The notes under the pieces: model-generated | Seen by the model: the letters and a program-made list of their open reading frames with translations, nothing else | What the model was told of the DNA's origin: nothing | Databases searched by the model: none | Shown: positions 47,487 to 59,629 of the stretch, piece after piece | Layout: the number at the start of each line of letters is the position of its first letter | How positions within the stretch are numbered: the stretch's first letter is position 1 | Translations under genes and position numbers: made by a program | Source of the DNA: Fasciola hepatica | Lineage: Eukaryota; Platyhelminthes; Trematoda; Plagiorchiida; Fasciolidae | Assembly: GCA_948099385.1 (NCBI GenBank) | Contig: CANUEZ040000028.1 | Coordinates: 1,240,001 to 1,304,000 of the forward strand | DNA: 64,000 bases | Direction of reading: 5' to 3'

Positions 47487-47700
47487 CCCGAACCCTTGAT
47501 AATCTAGGATGTGCCACACCATACGACGTAATTGCCATCACCTAAGCGTACACCTACCAGTTTACAATGCCTAAACATAATAACTCTCACGACTGAGGCC
47601 AGTGTTTCAGAAGTCGTATTTGAATTTATGAAGAATACCACTGGAAGCATGAAAGATAGTCTTTGAACATTTCCTGTGCTGATTATTATTAGGTTTTTGC

Positions 47701-48490
47701 CCAAGGGTTATCATTACTAACCACTCTTAACCGTGAAGCCCTAGGTCTTTTATTAGTATCCCAGCGATGCCATGCTCACGGGCAAATCACAAATTCTTTT
47801 AATTGCATATACAGTTACCAAGGCAGTGTACGCAACTTCGTCGGCTTGCAGCAGTATAGCTCAAATCCACTGCGAGTCTATTTTACCCATGCCCCACTCA
47901 CATAGACATAACCAATTCATTGTTTATTATCTTCATATATTATCATAACCCGCAGCTGGAACCATGTCCAGACTGAAATCTCCCTTTATTTCAGGTTCGT
48001 TGTCTCTCACCATCTCAGTCGCCAAATTGGCTAGCCAAGGATGCCGCTCTGACTCGCACGGATAGAGACTCAAGTGGAACCTACCATAGCAACTGAGACT
48101 GAAATCAAACCACACAACAGGAGATACCCCTAATTGCTTATCAGATCGTTCAGCGTTTTCTAACGCAACCAACACGAATTCCAGTTCACGCGCATGCCGC
48201 TAATATACAGCCACACTCGGCTGATCGACCGATACATACCGTGCCCTGCCAGAAGAAACTTACGCATTCAAAGCCGTACATTGCCAGAAATGACGCTGAA
48301 TAACACTGAAGGCAAATGCATCAACACATACATATATTTGTCAGTGAAACAGCATAATAACGCTGAAGTCCATGCGGAGATTTTCCCACTTTATTATCCG
48401 TTACCACAGGTTATCCTTCCTCCGAACCGTAGCCGGCTGGAAATTGACTCTCCACTTCTCGAGAACCTTCCAGTTGCGCCTTCTTATTTC
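47701..48490. other. No gene recognised
   Basis: Short frames on both strands without known motifs (47933-48175 minus, 48194-48493 plus). May include the LINE 3' end. Confidence 0.45.
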
Positions 48491-49078
48491 TGAATAGTAC
48501 ATGTTACTGGCCTTGGATCTAAACTTACCTTTTTAAAGACTGCTGTTTCTCCCACATCCACCAGTTCACTTTCACGAAATTGGCCTCATGTCCCCTTGAT
48601 TCAAAGCCCATTCCGTTTCTCAAACTCCGGTAAATCCGTCATTCAGGGTCTGCATTGTCTTCATGGATCGCTATCCTCTTCGCATGCGTCGATTTTTCCC
48701 CCTCTTCTTCTTGTTAAAAATTTACTCCATCTGCAGAACCTTAGCTGGCCTCCGGTTTCCTTGGCTTGCATCATTCTTGTTCATAATGCCTCCTTAGCAC
48801 TGCGTTAACGATTTCTTCGACATCTCCACCACGCACCACTGCCTAGCCCGGATTCGAAACTGGTTCAAAACTGCCGCGCAAACCATTATCAGAATGATCC
48901 ATTCAAGCTGTTGCTGTCTATGTTTTTCCATCTCTGATACTCTCGACTTCCATACTTAGAATTTTGTGAACATTTCACCTTATTGAGTAACATGTTACAC
49001 CATGATCATGCGTTAGCGCGTGCCTCTCGACCATGGCCGAGAAATATACCAATATTATTATTATTATTAACCGCTGCT
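48491..49078 (-). repeat. AG-rich dispersed repeat copy, minus strand, with ATT run
   Basis: Reverse complement reads (AAT)n, TTGGTATATTTCTCGGCCAT and GGTCGAGAGGCACGCG, matching the head at 2565-2640. The body is pyrimidine-rich on the plus strand. An ATT run lies at about 49050-49070. Far end not defined. Confidence 0.6.
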
Positions 49079-49129
49079 CTAGTTCTAACATCCTCATTCT
49101 GAACAATTCGACGTTTTTGCGATCAGTAA

Positions 49130-49617
49130 CACCATTAGTAATACATGAACTGGCACCGACAGGGCTAAGAAACTAACTTTATCTATAGAGTTAAATGTAC
49201 CCAAACCCTTCCCGGTGACTTGCCGAATAATACCCTGTCCGGATTCTGAAAGCTCCGTTCCTTTTCTAAGCACGCTGCGTGTTTTCTCGTTCCGAATTGA
49301 TCACTTTGAGAATTGTAACACGCATCGAGCAATATTCAGCCAAGTTTATACGAATCCCGAAACCAAAATATTAGTGATCCGTAACTTTCTCGATATTGAA
49401 TCATTGAATGAACAACATCACAAACTATGTGCAAACCTCAAATGTGCGATCACACAGACTCTGGAACGAGAACCATCTTCACGGTGTGCAACGGACAGGC
49501 GAGTGAGTCACGCAGGGTCAAGATAAAACGTGACAAAGTAGCGCGTTGGGCGCAATTGGACAAAGGTTAGTCAACAGAAATGGTAAATGTAGGAAACACG
49601 CGAACAACATACGTAAT
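49130..49617 (-). repeat. BEL/Pao leader plus LTR-like end (5') of the old element
   Basis: 49144-49310 parallels the leader of the younger element at 40841-41000 (ACATGAACTGGCACCGACAG, CTTTTCTAAGCACGCTGCGT). The LTR begins near 49317 (TGTAACACGCATCGAGCAAT) and bases 49350-49612 are about 97 percent identical to 32163-32446. It is cut about 60-70 bp before the expected LTR end. Together with 32140-32500 it brackets the nest. Confidence 0.7.
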
Positions 49618-50840
49618 TAATTATTCTTAAACCAGTTATTCTCGTGAGCGCCCCTTCATATGCTTAGCCCAATGAGTAGGAATATGGAGAATATGATGCA
49701 TTTGGGTTTTAAATATCTGAAATAGAAAACCAGTTCAGATTGGCTACGAAGCTAGTGAATGCGGTCCACATGAGGCCCAGTGACCCAAATTTCGACAAAC
49801 TATTTGGCGGAATGAAGGAAGACTGGTAATGAGCTTGCTGAGTAGAATATCAGAGGTCGGTCGAGAAGCCATCTTCATGGAAGTCATCAACAGCAGGTCC
49901 TTCCAGAGTCGGACGGGTTATTTTCGACTGACCTGCAGATCATTCTGTAAGCTCGTAAGAATATGAGGAATTCGTCAAAAGTAGGACCTCGGATCCGAGA
50001 CAAAATGTTTGGTATCTTGTGGATCAATGTCTAGGGCGAGCACAGGGATCGTTAGAGGAGAGCACTATTTCGAATCCTTGAATAGGTCACTAGAGAGATC
50101 GTTATATTCTAAGGAACTCTTCTGACAGCTGTTGTGCGTAGCACGCGAACTGACTGACTGATCTCATCTACTGGCTAAACTCTAGAAGGTTGATAGGCGC
50201 TCTTTATTGAGGCCGGAGGTAAAAATGCAGAATCATATCATCGCTCTCAACGACCTGAACTATCTTTTTGACCCTGATGCATTGAACGCACTAGAATCCG
50301 TTGTTCGTTGCTAGCTCATTCATCCGCAGAGCAGCTGGGCCGAGAAGGCAGGAGGGGTTATCCGACGGAAGTCAGGCTACTTTGGAAGAATTGGGTGAGT
50401 TTATGGACCCCCAGTCGCGTACAGCCAACAGCAGACCTGGACAGATTTTTCAATAGTGTAGAGAGTCTGGGCTGATTGTACACATCCCAATAGCTGGAAA
50501 AAATAGCCTACCCAAGGCTTCAACCACGGGAAACTATCGACGCTATATTGCAGAAGATTTCGCGCTCAGCGAACTGTAACGTAAGTGGGGTCACTCATGG
50601 ACTTTCAAGATGCCCATTTTTTCTGGATGTAGAGGGTCCTGACAGGTGGAAGTTGACCAAGGAAAACGGTGCCTGTTTCGTGCCTCTGGATGATCCACAT
50701 CTTGCCACTGAATGTCGTAACTAATCTGAGCGTCACGATCAAAGAGGCGGGCGAAATCGTCATCCACTCTCGCCAACAATTCAGGTAATGGAACTCAGGA
50801 CCCCGGCCGAATGCGAAACAGTCTGTACACTAACAAGCCT
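49618..50840. other. No gene recognised
   Basis: Scattered short frames; a 62-codon minus frame at 50591-50779 has a vague BEL RT look (DDFARLFDRDAQISYDIQW) but too weak to call. Confidence 0.4.
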
Positions 50841-50844
50841 TCCA

Positions 50845-51790
50845 GACAAACCCGCAATATTGGGTGCGAGCCCAGAAGAGGTGACGACAAACAGAGTAAT
50901 TGTTTCGGCGGTTGCCCTTTTGGGTGCAGGATCTGATTGAACATTGGCGATTCGTGAATTCATATTATGATGTGGCCTAAAGAGCGAACCCATTTCACTA
51001 ACGATCGGAGCCTTTAGAGGCACGCGCAAAATGTATTGGGCTAAAATCAAGCTACGTCTGTCATCAGTGGCGGAACCTGAAATGGTTTATGAGCCGCGGG
51101 CTCTCCCTGTTATCACTCTACTGATAAGACTCACAGGATTCAGTCAAGCTATGGCAGATCAATTGCAAAGTATACCAATCGAGGAAGCGACAAGAGTACA
51201 ATTCGACAGGCTTAACGACTGCGGTGCACCCGAGGCCCACTGGCCACTGGACCAAAGGCTTGGAAAAAGCAGAAAGTCAGACGCTATTATCAACATATCG
51301 AATAAGCGCCTTGTGGACCACTCACTGCAGGTACTAAGAAAGCCGCCTTGGACTTCCAAGGCCCAATTTGAAATGATATCAAAGTAGAGCTCCATAGATT
51401 GTAAAATTAGAAATTCTCGGATATATCTAAGGATTATAAGAGGCCTTCGCTTGAGTTTAAAACAGCCTTGTCAGTAGCAAGAGCTGGGATGCGGTACACA
51501 AAAGGACAACTTGAATTGCCGGTTTCTTGGAGATCTGGGATAAGCCACATTTCACGCAATCGGAAAGCTGCTCTAAAAAGACTGTTGTGCAAAATGGCTC
51601 TTTTGGATCGATGCCAGTGATTGTAAAGTGGCCAATAAAAACCATGCACCGCAAACTCGACTTGGGTTATGTAACTAGTGCAGTTCACATGGACTTTACT
51701 GAGGGAATATGGTATCTAATACATCATTCCGTGGTAATCCCGAAAAAACTTCGTAAGGTGAGAGTAGTATTTGTGCTCTGCATTCCATGA
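50845..51790 (+). pseudogene. BEL/Pao protease-RT fragment, plus strand
   Basis: Protease remnant near 50890-50940 (VSAVALLGAGSD then a stop; the D-S-G-S-D active site has lost its first Asp). 51031-51387 has PEAHWPLDQRLGKSRKSDAI, parallel to VPEAHWVLDQRVGDRQAPYA. The RT start is at 51600-51790: GIWYLIHHSVVIPKKLRKVR and VVF, parallel to GIWYLPHHPVINPKKPNKLR. Many stops lie between. No LTRs were recognised beside it. Confidence 0.75.
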
Positions 51791-52239
51791 AGTCTCCTTT
51801 ACATCAAACCTGCGCCATCCCTACAACGCTCTTCCGGTAGCAAAGGAAACACATCTCCTTAATTAAGGAATTAGGGCACTGAAGGATTTCAAGAATATGG
51901 GAACCGGTTGAAAAAGCTACTTGGTCAAAGGTCTCCTTATCCATTTTTCAATATCCCGGAGTCGATCATTTCCAGGTCGTCCACTGCTGAGTTGCCTGAA
52001 GCAAGAGCGGAAGTGACCATCGTTCACTTTTATTCTTCTTTGATAGCTTCAACTCACACTGCTCCCCCCGTAATTTGTCCCTCATCCGTTGCCAAACTTT
52101 CCCCATTACTTTCATTTCTAGTGGAATAGGTGGACCGACCTCCGGGACCAGGGCCTCTGGCAATTCAGACTAGGATGATGTCCCTCCCACACTCATCGGC
52201 TTAGATGGGTGCGATATGGACTTGTTTCTTCTCAACAAT
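51791..52239. other. No gene recognised
   Basis: Contains only short frames (51908-52129 plus, 51966-52163 minus) without known motifs; separates a BEL relic from a LINE relic. Confidence 0.4.
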
Positions 52240-52880
52240 TTTTACGCCTTCTACGATTAACAGCAACTTGCCTAAGCAACTGGAGCCTTTGGTGATTATT
52301 TTTGCCTTGAAAATATTTGCTTCAAGATTGGAACAACTATCGATCAATAAGCCACGTGCCAACTATGTGCAAACTCACGGAACCCACAGTCAGGATCCAG
52401 CTCCAGGATTTCCTGACCTCCAACAACCTGATAAACTGCTATCGGTATGGATTCAGTATGAATTTTTCGTACACCCCATATCATTCAATTCCTTTAGCCG
52501 CCCCACCAATTCCTTAGATTGCGGTCAGACGGCCGCCGTCATATTCCTTGATATGTCCAAAGCATTTGATTGCGTGCCTCATGCCCACTTTTTGGCCAGG
52601 ACTCCCCCTTTCTGCATAGTCGACCCTTTGCACTCTTGGCGTTGTTCTTATTTATCCGACCGTTCCAAGGCAGTCCTGATCGGCGAACAACTATCATCAC
52701 ACACCGATCACCGGAGATATTATCCAAAGCATTTTTCTGGGTCCACTTCTATTCCTCATGGTTGGCTGTGATATATCCTCCGTGATTCTCCATCAAGCTG
52801 TTTCTCTTTTGATGATGACAAATCCCCGCATTGGTATCATCACTTTTCCAGCTTTCTCAGACCACCGACCCATGATATTT
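52240..52880 (+). pseudogene. Non-LTR reverse transcriptase fragment
   Basis: Frames 52205-52771 and 52317-52517 hold RT blocks: NNYRSISHVPTMCKLTEPTV, RIQLQDFLTSNNLINCYRYG, AAVIFLDMSKAFDCVPHAHF and WRCSYLSDRSKAVLIGEQL. The first catalytic Asp (F-L-D-M) is intact. The FADD part can only be guessed near 52800 (FSFDDDKS in a shifted frame). It resembles element A (DMTKIFD, SYLSDLTQAV) more than B but is a separate copy. Endonuclease absent. Confidence 0.8.
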
Positions 52881-53319
52881 CGAGCTCCAGCAGTAGAAGC
52901 TTCCCGACACCAGGCCCACTAAAAACCAATTGCAATCTGGGAGCTTAGGTGCACCTTGTTTGTGAATGTGCACGTATACTTTGGCATACTTGTGAATGAC
53001 TACCGCTCCCCAGGAGCATCCGTTTCCCGTTCCAGGTCTTCCTCTAGCTATGGACAATCTTCCTTTTTGAGTTTTTGTTCTCATTCATATAAAGTGGCTT
53101 ATAGTTAGGACAATTTTACTTCAAAGTACTTTCACACATCCAGGCCTTATTCAACCAGTGCGGCGGGATAACATTCTTCTGTCGGACACACGGGCGTATC
53201 TTGGGAGTCCTGTAGGACATTTGGGTGATTCTCATCATTCATCCACTGGGGTGTGAAACCGGTCATGCGGAAGCGGACCAGGCTCTCCAGTAGATCAGAA
53301 ATTCAGCCTCACCTCCTGA
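52881..53319. other. No gene recognised
   Basis: One minus frame at 52857-53084 without known motifs. Probably LINE 3' remnants and unrelated flank. Confidence 0.4.
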
Positions 53320-55090
53320 CCAAGTAGCAGTGATCGGTTATCAAATCTTCAGGACCCAGCGAATCTACGGCCGGCACGGCGGTCGCCTGGGATAGGTCAA
53401 ATGCAGCTTTTCTGCCACCATGCCGGAAAACTCCGTCCCGACAAACGCTAAAGGCCCTGTGCGGTTAACAACTTCTGCAACCCAGATGAACATGGTTCTA
53501 GGCTGTGTATGTCGACCCCCAGCCATGACAATTCGACATTTAACCCCATCGATGATGCATTTATTTATATCGCTGACATGCCGTTTGGAGGTAGATTGCT
53601 AGCAGGTGACTTCAATGCCCAAGGCATAGCCTAGCGTTCCTTTTCAGCCCCCTAAGAACGGTTGCAATTCGCCTTGTGCCTTCGCCTGAGCCAAGAGCCA
53701 GACACGTAAAGCAACCTACCCCAAAAAATAAAATGATTGACTTGACATTTATCCTGGGTTTATCGTACTTTTCTGTCTCCGTACCGAACGACCACACCGG
53801 TAGTGACCATAAAACTGTCGGTTGCAGACTTCAAGCCAAGCTGCACACGGACAGCTTATTGTGAAACCGTCGTTTTTTCAGCCAATTTAAACAGGCCACA
53901 TCCCTTTGTCTTCTCTCGCTTCAGAAACTGGGGCCGGCTCTTCTCAACGGCCTATTCTCGGTAAGCTGCTGACCTTCTCTGTGCAAGACGAAGTTCATGC
54001 ATTGGAAAAATATCACTCCCCTATAAACCATCCAGACTATCAAGTCACGATATAACCAGGCTAAAGCAGAAATACTCTAAGCTTCCACAGCAGTGCCAAC
54101 GGAGTGGAGATTTTCTACAGTCTAACGACTCGGAAGCCTTTCCCACAAAATTCACCTCCTGGCCTATGACCTGCAACTGAAGCCAAAAACCAAAGCACTG
54201 CACCACCCAAACAAAGCTCAACAGCTAGCCTGGCTACTCGGGGCCCGTGTCCCAAAATAAACTTCCCGCACGCGGCAGATCATCCACTCGGATAATATCA
54301 CAAACCCAAGCTGAAAGGTAGCTGACAAGTCTAACACACTATTCACAACCCCAGAGACCCTCAGTCCAGACTGTGCCCAGCTTGACACCCCGTATGTCGC
54401 GAATTCTTCACTCGGTTCCACCACGGCTACCAATACTGATGTAACTAGGTATATTCAAGCCTCCAAACCGACTTAACACCTCGGACCTAACTGCCTACCG
54501 TCGGCAATATTCGCTATGCCGGATTTGACATTCCCCTCCTGCCCTGAACCTATACAACCTGTCTCTCCGAAACATAACCTTCTCCATTCAGTGGAAGAAA
54601 TCGGTTATCATACCCTTGCTTTAGAAGAGAGCAGAGCATAACATTACCGATTACGGCCCTACTGATCTGACTCAAATGATCCCGAGGATGATGAAAAAAG
54701 TAGTGAGGCACTACCTGACCGACCACCTTTCTGCACATAAACCCATCAACCCCAGACAGCACGGATTTCTTAGATCTTTCCGGTGTTCAACCTCTCATTT
54801 TGACCTTCTGAACTTGGTAACAACGGCCGCCGTCGAAGGCAAAGCACTCGTCATCATGTGCTTTAGTACGGCAGAAGCCTTCGACAGAGCCCCGCATATG
54901 AAGTTGCTGAACAACATTAAAGGTTACGGAATTGAAAACCCTCTACTCAGTTAGTTTAGATCCCACCTACAAGACCGTCACTAAGTTACCTGAATCGACG
55001 GCCAGGTTTCGGACCCTCGCATGGCAAACCGCTGGATTATTCAAGGAAGTTTTCTACGACCACACACCTCGACAAAGGGCACAAATCGAA
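53320..55090 (+). mobile_element. LINE element C, decayed copy of the element B family
   Basis: Follows element B from the endonuclease to mid RT. Endonuclease: IGYQIFRTQRIYGR, VLGCVCRPP, then about 53660-53860 with KMIDLTFILGLS and TGSDHKTVGCR. RT: 54676-54954 with VVRHYLTDHLSAHK, PRQHGFLRSFRCSTSHFDLL, AFDRAPHMKLLNN and YGIENPLLS. The first catalytic Asp block reads CFSTAEAFD instead of YLDMTKAFD. Likeness ends at about 55050 (WIIQGSFL), so the FADD half is missing. Confidence 0.82.
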
Positions 55091-57040
55091 ATCACCCGAT
55101 AACATGAATATAGCCATCATGCAGGTGCCCCTAGACAGCTATCGAAATATGACTGAACTGTCATCATGAAAGTCGGAAACCGCGTCTATTTCTATATTGC
55201 CCTCACCAAAATAAAATTGTCCAACTAACTCCCGCCGTAACAAACCCTGTTTCGCATTAGGCTCTCTGACACTCCTTGGTTTTAACAGCCTGTAACATTA
55301 TATTCACTAACGAAACTAAGGCTTATCCCCAACAACTTGCTCCATCAAAGTTTGTGTTGTAAACTGTCGGCTTTAAAGTGCTGCCCACAGCATAAAACGT
55401 GCGGCTGTGACCGCTAAAATAGCCTCAATGGTAGCGTTTAAAAACAAATGCAGCTAGCTCTGGAAATGTTGCCCTCATTTGCTATCAAAACACACCGCTG
55501 GAATCATATTCAGGCCGCCGATCTCTCCACTTACTCTAGACCCCGATTGTTCCCCCAAGATCGTATTTTATGGATTTCCACTGAAAAGCTAATCATAACC
55601 CCTAGCCGGAACATCCGCCAGACTGCCCCATTCTCGGTCTCCTTTCAGTTCATGCTGGTTACTTGGGTAGCCATCGGTCCACTAGGCGCTACTCTCGGAT
55701 TACCACACGGACCAAATGAATCTGACCGATTGGACCGAACTACTTTCCAAGTTGGACGGCCACGGTTCAAAATTGTGCTCACGCTGGCCGATGCTTCGTG
55801 GGGCCTCTTATACTGCACGCCACTGCGATTACAAAAGGGCTATTTGGGGGACAATCTACCGTCCTAGTTTCACCAGACCGCAAGGCAGATTCCCGACAAT
55901 AAACGACCTCGAGCACCACACAAACAATTACCTCCTACATACCACCCGATCACTCGTTCTCACTGCGTTGTGGTCCTCAAATCATGACAGGAATCCTACC
56001 ACCGCAGTTGCTTTTCAACCTCCCCCCCATTTTGTCAACTGACGCCTTCTTGGCCCATTTCTGAATGTTACCTAGGTCATTTTCCTTGTGGATAGCCAGT
56101 CGCTTCTAGTAAGCCCGCCGATGCTGGGGCCTTTATTCGTGACCTTCCGACGGTGGCAAACATGGACATTATGAAATGAACCACGGGTCACTTGCTGTCG
56201 GTCGAAACTTGTCCCTTCATTCTCTTATTGTAAATAAGGAGACGTTTAGCCCTACATTCAATATAATATCCGTTGCCCCCTCGGGTCCAGCCGTTTGAAA
56301 AACCCTGCCAAAGGACTTGAGTACCCTTACTTCATCTCGCTGCACCTTCTTCTCTTCTCTTGGACGAATCTGCTCCATCTTCTCAATCCAGTTGACCGAT
56401 TCCTCAACGGCCTTTTTAGGAATCTCCAGCTAAGCATTTGATGGTCAATTATGCTGCTTTGACAGCACGGTGCCTCTCTCGTGAAGTATTTCCCGTCATG
56501 TCCACCATCGGGGGGAATGCCGCATTTGCTTTATCGCGGTGTCACTCCCTGAGGAGTACAACCAAAGTGAACCTGTTCAACCTCACAGCCTCCCTTTTTC
56601 TGTGGGATTTTCAAACAACTATGTTTCGGCCTAGTGATTTGCCAAATGTCATAAGTGCAAACAAGCTACTCAGTACGCCGCTGACATAACAGATTGATAA
56701 CTTGATGTTGGCTCTACTTCCCACCTAGTCTGGACACTTGTTGGTGGAAATCTCCCGCCGGCCACATGTTTCTTTCTATAAGTCAGGATTTTCCTTGATC
56801 TCTCAGTAAACCATTGGTAAACCATTATTCTATATACTACATCTTCTCCACACCTTAATAAAGCATCATTCAGCAGCTTCACATTCAGCAGTCTCCCCGC
56901 GATGCTCTGCCCCAAAGTCGAAGCGGCTCCGCTTTCCTTGCGGAAACTGTTTTCACGTCTGTTAATTTAAACACCGTCTAGCCCTATCATGCTGTCACTG
57001 GAATGTACGAATCCGACCTTTGAAATTTGTGGTTACTTCC
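55091..57040. other. No gene recognised
   Basis: Frames at 55448-55867, 55716-56042, 56438-56689 (plus) and 56670-56915 (minus) show no family features. Plus strand tends to be pyrimidine-rich. Confidence 0.45.
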
Positions 57041-57165
57041 TTTTACTGTGTAACGCTCCACTCCGTAACCTGCCCTTGACATGCGTCGTGGTCCCAACCG
57101 AGAGATATCTCATTATTATTCTCAGTTATTATTACTATTATTATCATCACTGTATTCCTGTATGT
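57041..57165 (-). repeat. Head of the dispersed repeat with ATT-rich run, minus strand
   Basis: The plus text ACATGCGTCGTGGTCCCAAC then CGAGAGATATCTCATTATTA reads, on the minus strand, as an AAT run followed by a decayed version of the head seen at 2565 and 49070. Confidence 0.4.
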
Positions 57166-57344
57166 CTTTGACACCAAAAACCTCCTCATTGCCCTAAAGG
57201 AAATACAAGACGGTCTCGGCTCCCTTAAACTCCAATGTTCCACTTGGCATATAAAATTTGCTCCTGCATAGAGCACTATACTTCCTTATAAGTACAATAT
57301 TCCAGTTGACACCTTGCCATCAGTAGTCTTCCAATCCCCGTCAA

Positions 57345-57356
57345 CCCCCCCCCCCC
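57345..57356. repeat. Run of 12 C
   Basis: Homopolymer; length may be a sequencing or assembly estimate. Confidence 0.9.
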
Positions 57357-57519
57357 GTTCGAGATCCAGGGCTGCACGAATCATGAACGTTGAACTTTTC
57401 TGAAAAAGCTCCTTTTCCGGCTTGCTGAAAATAAGTGCTTTGGGAACCTTAAATTCCCACCTCCCAAACTCATCCACATCCGACTGCCAGCCTTCACCGC
57501 TCATTCAAGAACTCTTCTT

Positions 57520-57990
57520 GAATACAGTTCTCATAATATTTCTAACCTCGTGCTCCACTTTTATCGGCACAGAAAATATCCAGTTGTCTCTTGCCAGGCA
57601 AGTGACGAGCACATCTGTCACGCTCTCACACTCATTCAGCTTGACCCACTATGGCTAGGCCGCAAACAATTGAAATTATCGTTCTTGCGCATGCTTTCGC
57701 ATCGTCTTGTACTTGCCTCTACCTAGCTAACCCTCACCCCAAATTGCAACTATCCCTTAGGTACAAAGCCTTTTTCTGAGCTCCTCCCTTGTCAGGCCCT
57801 GTTTTAGAAACACGCTTTTCTATCGTTGCATTCAGCAAGGTCCGGAACTAACTTCCAGATTGCGTGCTTAGCTCTGACTCCCTTCCCCGGTTCCAGTACG
57901 GTTTGAGTAGATACCTAAACCCGAGCCCTGCTCTGAAGCTAAGTAACAATGCTGTAGCGGCGGACTTTACTCTGGAAAATAGTTTCCGGT
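57520..57990 (+). pseudogene. LINE RT C-terminal fragment
   Basis: Reads, across shifts, ILKYSSHNISNLVLHFYRHR, LIQLDPLWLGRKQLKLSFLR and a FSKVRN-x-LPDCVLSSDSLP block, parallel to element B LLRLDPLWLRRIKLNLAFLF and LWNKLPADVRSVDSL. A copy of the 3' end of an element B-type LINE, as expected from 5'-truncated integration. Confidence 0.65.
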
Positions 57991-59195
57991 TCTAGTTCTG
58001 TTCTGCTTACGCCCTAGCTTTGTTATCATGTTCGCTCAACTCAGTTGTTTGTGCTCTGCGTATATCACTTCGTTTTCACGCGAAATGAGGCTTCGGTGAA
58101 CGTAAGCCCAATCGAACCAGCTCTACTTCAGTGCTCGCCCTTCATTCCAACTGAATCATTCCTCACACCAGTGCTTCCCTGCTTGCTATACGTAAATTAC
58201 GGCAAGAAATCATACGAACCTCTCTACTGACGCAACATTATGCTACCTTACCAAGGATTAAATGGAATACTGAGGTGCCAGAAAAATGTCCGTTGAAGAA
58301 CGGTCGATCCAAAGTTTCTATCCTTGTGAAAACTGTTTCTGAAAAACACTACCTTCCATCCCCTTATTAGTTATCCCTGATAACTTACTCTCCTATTCTA
58401 CTGTCTTAGCGGAGCTACCACAGTTTACTGATACTACCAGGCGCCAAACGCATCAGTCTAATTTCTGCCCACTCCTGATACTTTACGGCCTCCCTACAGC
58501 ACACGACGACCCACCACATCCTACCAGGTAGCATTCCTCTTCATACTGAGCCTCCGTCTATAAATCACCTCGCCTTGATGTGCACAACTCTTTTTCCCGG
58601 GTGCCATCTAAAGTGGTCCACTTCCATCAGATTCATATGTGCCCACTTCTGTCTTCCGGTCAGCTCTGTCCTGAATCGCACATACCCACTGTCCATCTAC
58701 TTGCATCCTTCCCTATTTCATAAGTCGCCGTTGCTTTTACACATGCCCGCCGCAAATAGCCAACCACTAGCGGTATAAGAATATCGAATAGCACTTTCTC
58801 TAAACAGATGGATCATTTATATTGTATTTTATGGACCTTACTTATAACATTGCATTTAACCTTGCCACCATCCTCCACCTCTGACGCAGTAGCCAGGCTG
58901 CTGCCTCTCCTTTCTTTGTTTCCCGGATCTTGACTGCCTAACTCCAGTTCCCTGCCCAGCGAGATTAATCCGGATTGAACCGCTTTCTCATCCAATTCAT
59001 AACACGAATCACTGAAGAATACTTCACGCGTAATACCGTGGATCCCGCTGGACTTACCGAAATTTTTATCGGCTTTACCTCGGAATATCCGTTTTGACGA
59101 ACACACTGCGCAAAAACTCAAAGCGTTTGATGATCGACATTCCAGAATCTTTACATCGGTGTCGCTGGCTAACTATTTTCCTGATGTTCCACCCC
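57991..59195. other. No gene recognised
   Basis: Pyrimidine-rich on the plus strand, with short frames (58045-58230, 58575-58778 plus; 58813-59121 minus) lacking known motifs. Confidence 0.45.
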
Positions 59196-59199
59196 AAAC

Positions 59200-59585
59200 T
59201 TTCTCAAGTACCATGGCCAAGTGGTAATCCTCCTTTTCCTGGAAAATTCTAGGCAATGTCCGCATGCGTCAACTCTACTTGCCTGTTCAGTAAACCCGCT
59301 CAAGCATTCGCCACTCATAGACCGCACCTTCCTGGCATATATGCACACTCCGCACTATATTCTTCCGTTGCTTTCATGAGTCTAGTATTTACCGCCCAAC
59401 ATGATGTCAGTTTACCTCATTCGAACACCCAGATTTAATTCAGTGCTGGTGCACTTTGCCCTTTCCAAAATTTTGTGGAACATTTATACTACTACATATT
59501 TCTGTACACACTTATTATGCTTTTAAACACCCATTTCAACCACTGTTGGGAAACATACCAATATCGTTATCATTAGTTTAAAGAA
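59200..59585 (-). repeat. Probable dispersed repeat copy, minus strand
   Basis: 59465-59580 (AATTTTGTGGAACATTTATA...CATACCAATATCGTTATCAT) parallels 48958-49065 (AATTTTGTGAACATTTCACC...ATATACCAATATTATTATTA). Body not traceable. Confidence 0.45.
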
Positions 59586-59629
59586 TGCCCCGCAAAATAT
59601 CACGCAGTTTATTTGAATGGTTGCATTCC

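Larger units (their letters stand above)
42500..47700 (+). mobile_element. LINE element B (CR1/Jockey-like non-LTR retrotransposon), nearly complete
   Basis: Two-ORF non-LTR element with an APE endonuclease and RT, the best-preserved in the window. Breaks I can see: two in-frame stops in the ORF1 N-terminus (42809-42811, 42911-42913), one frameshift inside ORF1 (about 43600-43680) and one in ORF2 (about 45590-45610). The RT half (570 codons) is uninterrupted. Ends are approximate; no poly(A) or tandem tail was recognised near 47.5-47.7 kb. Confidence 0.88.

Noticed and set aside
49618..50580. Possible non-LTR RT reading near 50500 (an N-Y-R-x-x-I-like run)
   Set aside because: One short block without neighbouring RT motifs in any frame.
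50591..50779. Minus frame with a faint BEL RT look
   Set aside because: Too few matching residues and no supporting neighbours on that strand; the adjacent BEL relic is on the plus strand.
57895..57965. Short likeness to the middle of 5S rRNA (GAAGCTAAGTAAC)
   Set aside because: No 5S internal control boxes at the right spacing, and the stretch aligns better to the LINE C-terminal reading.
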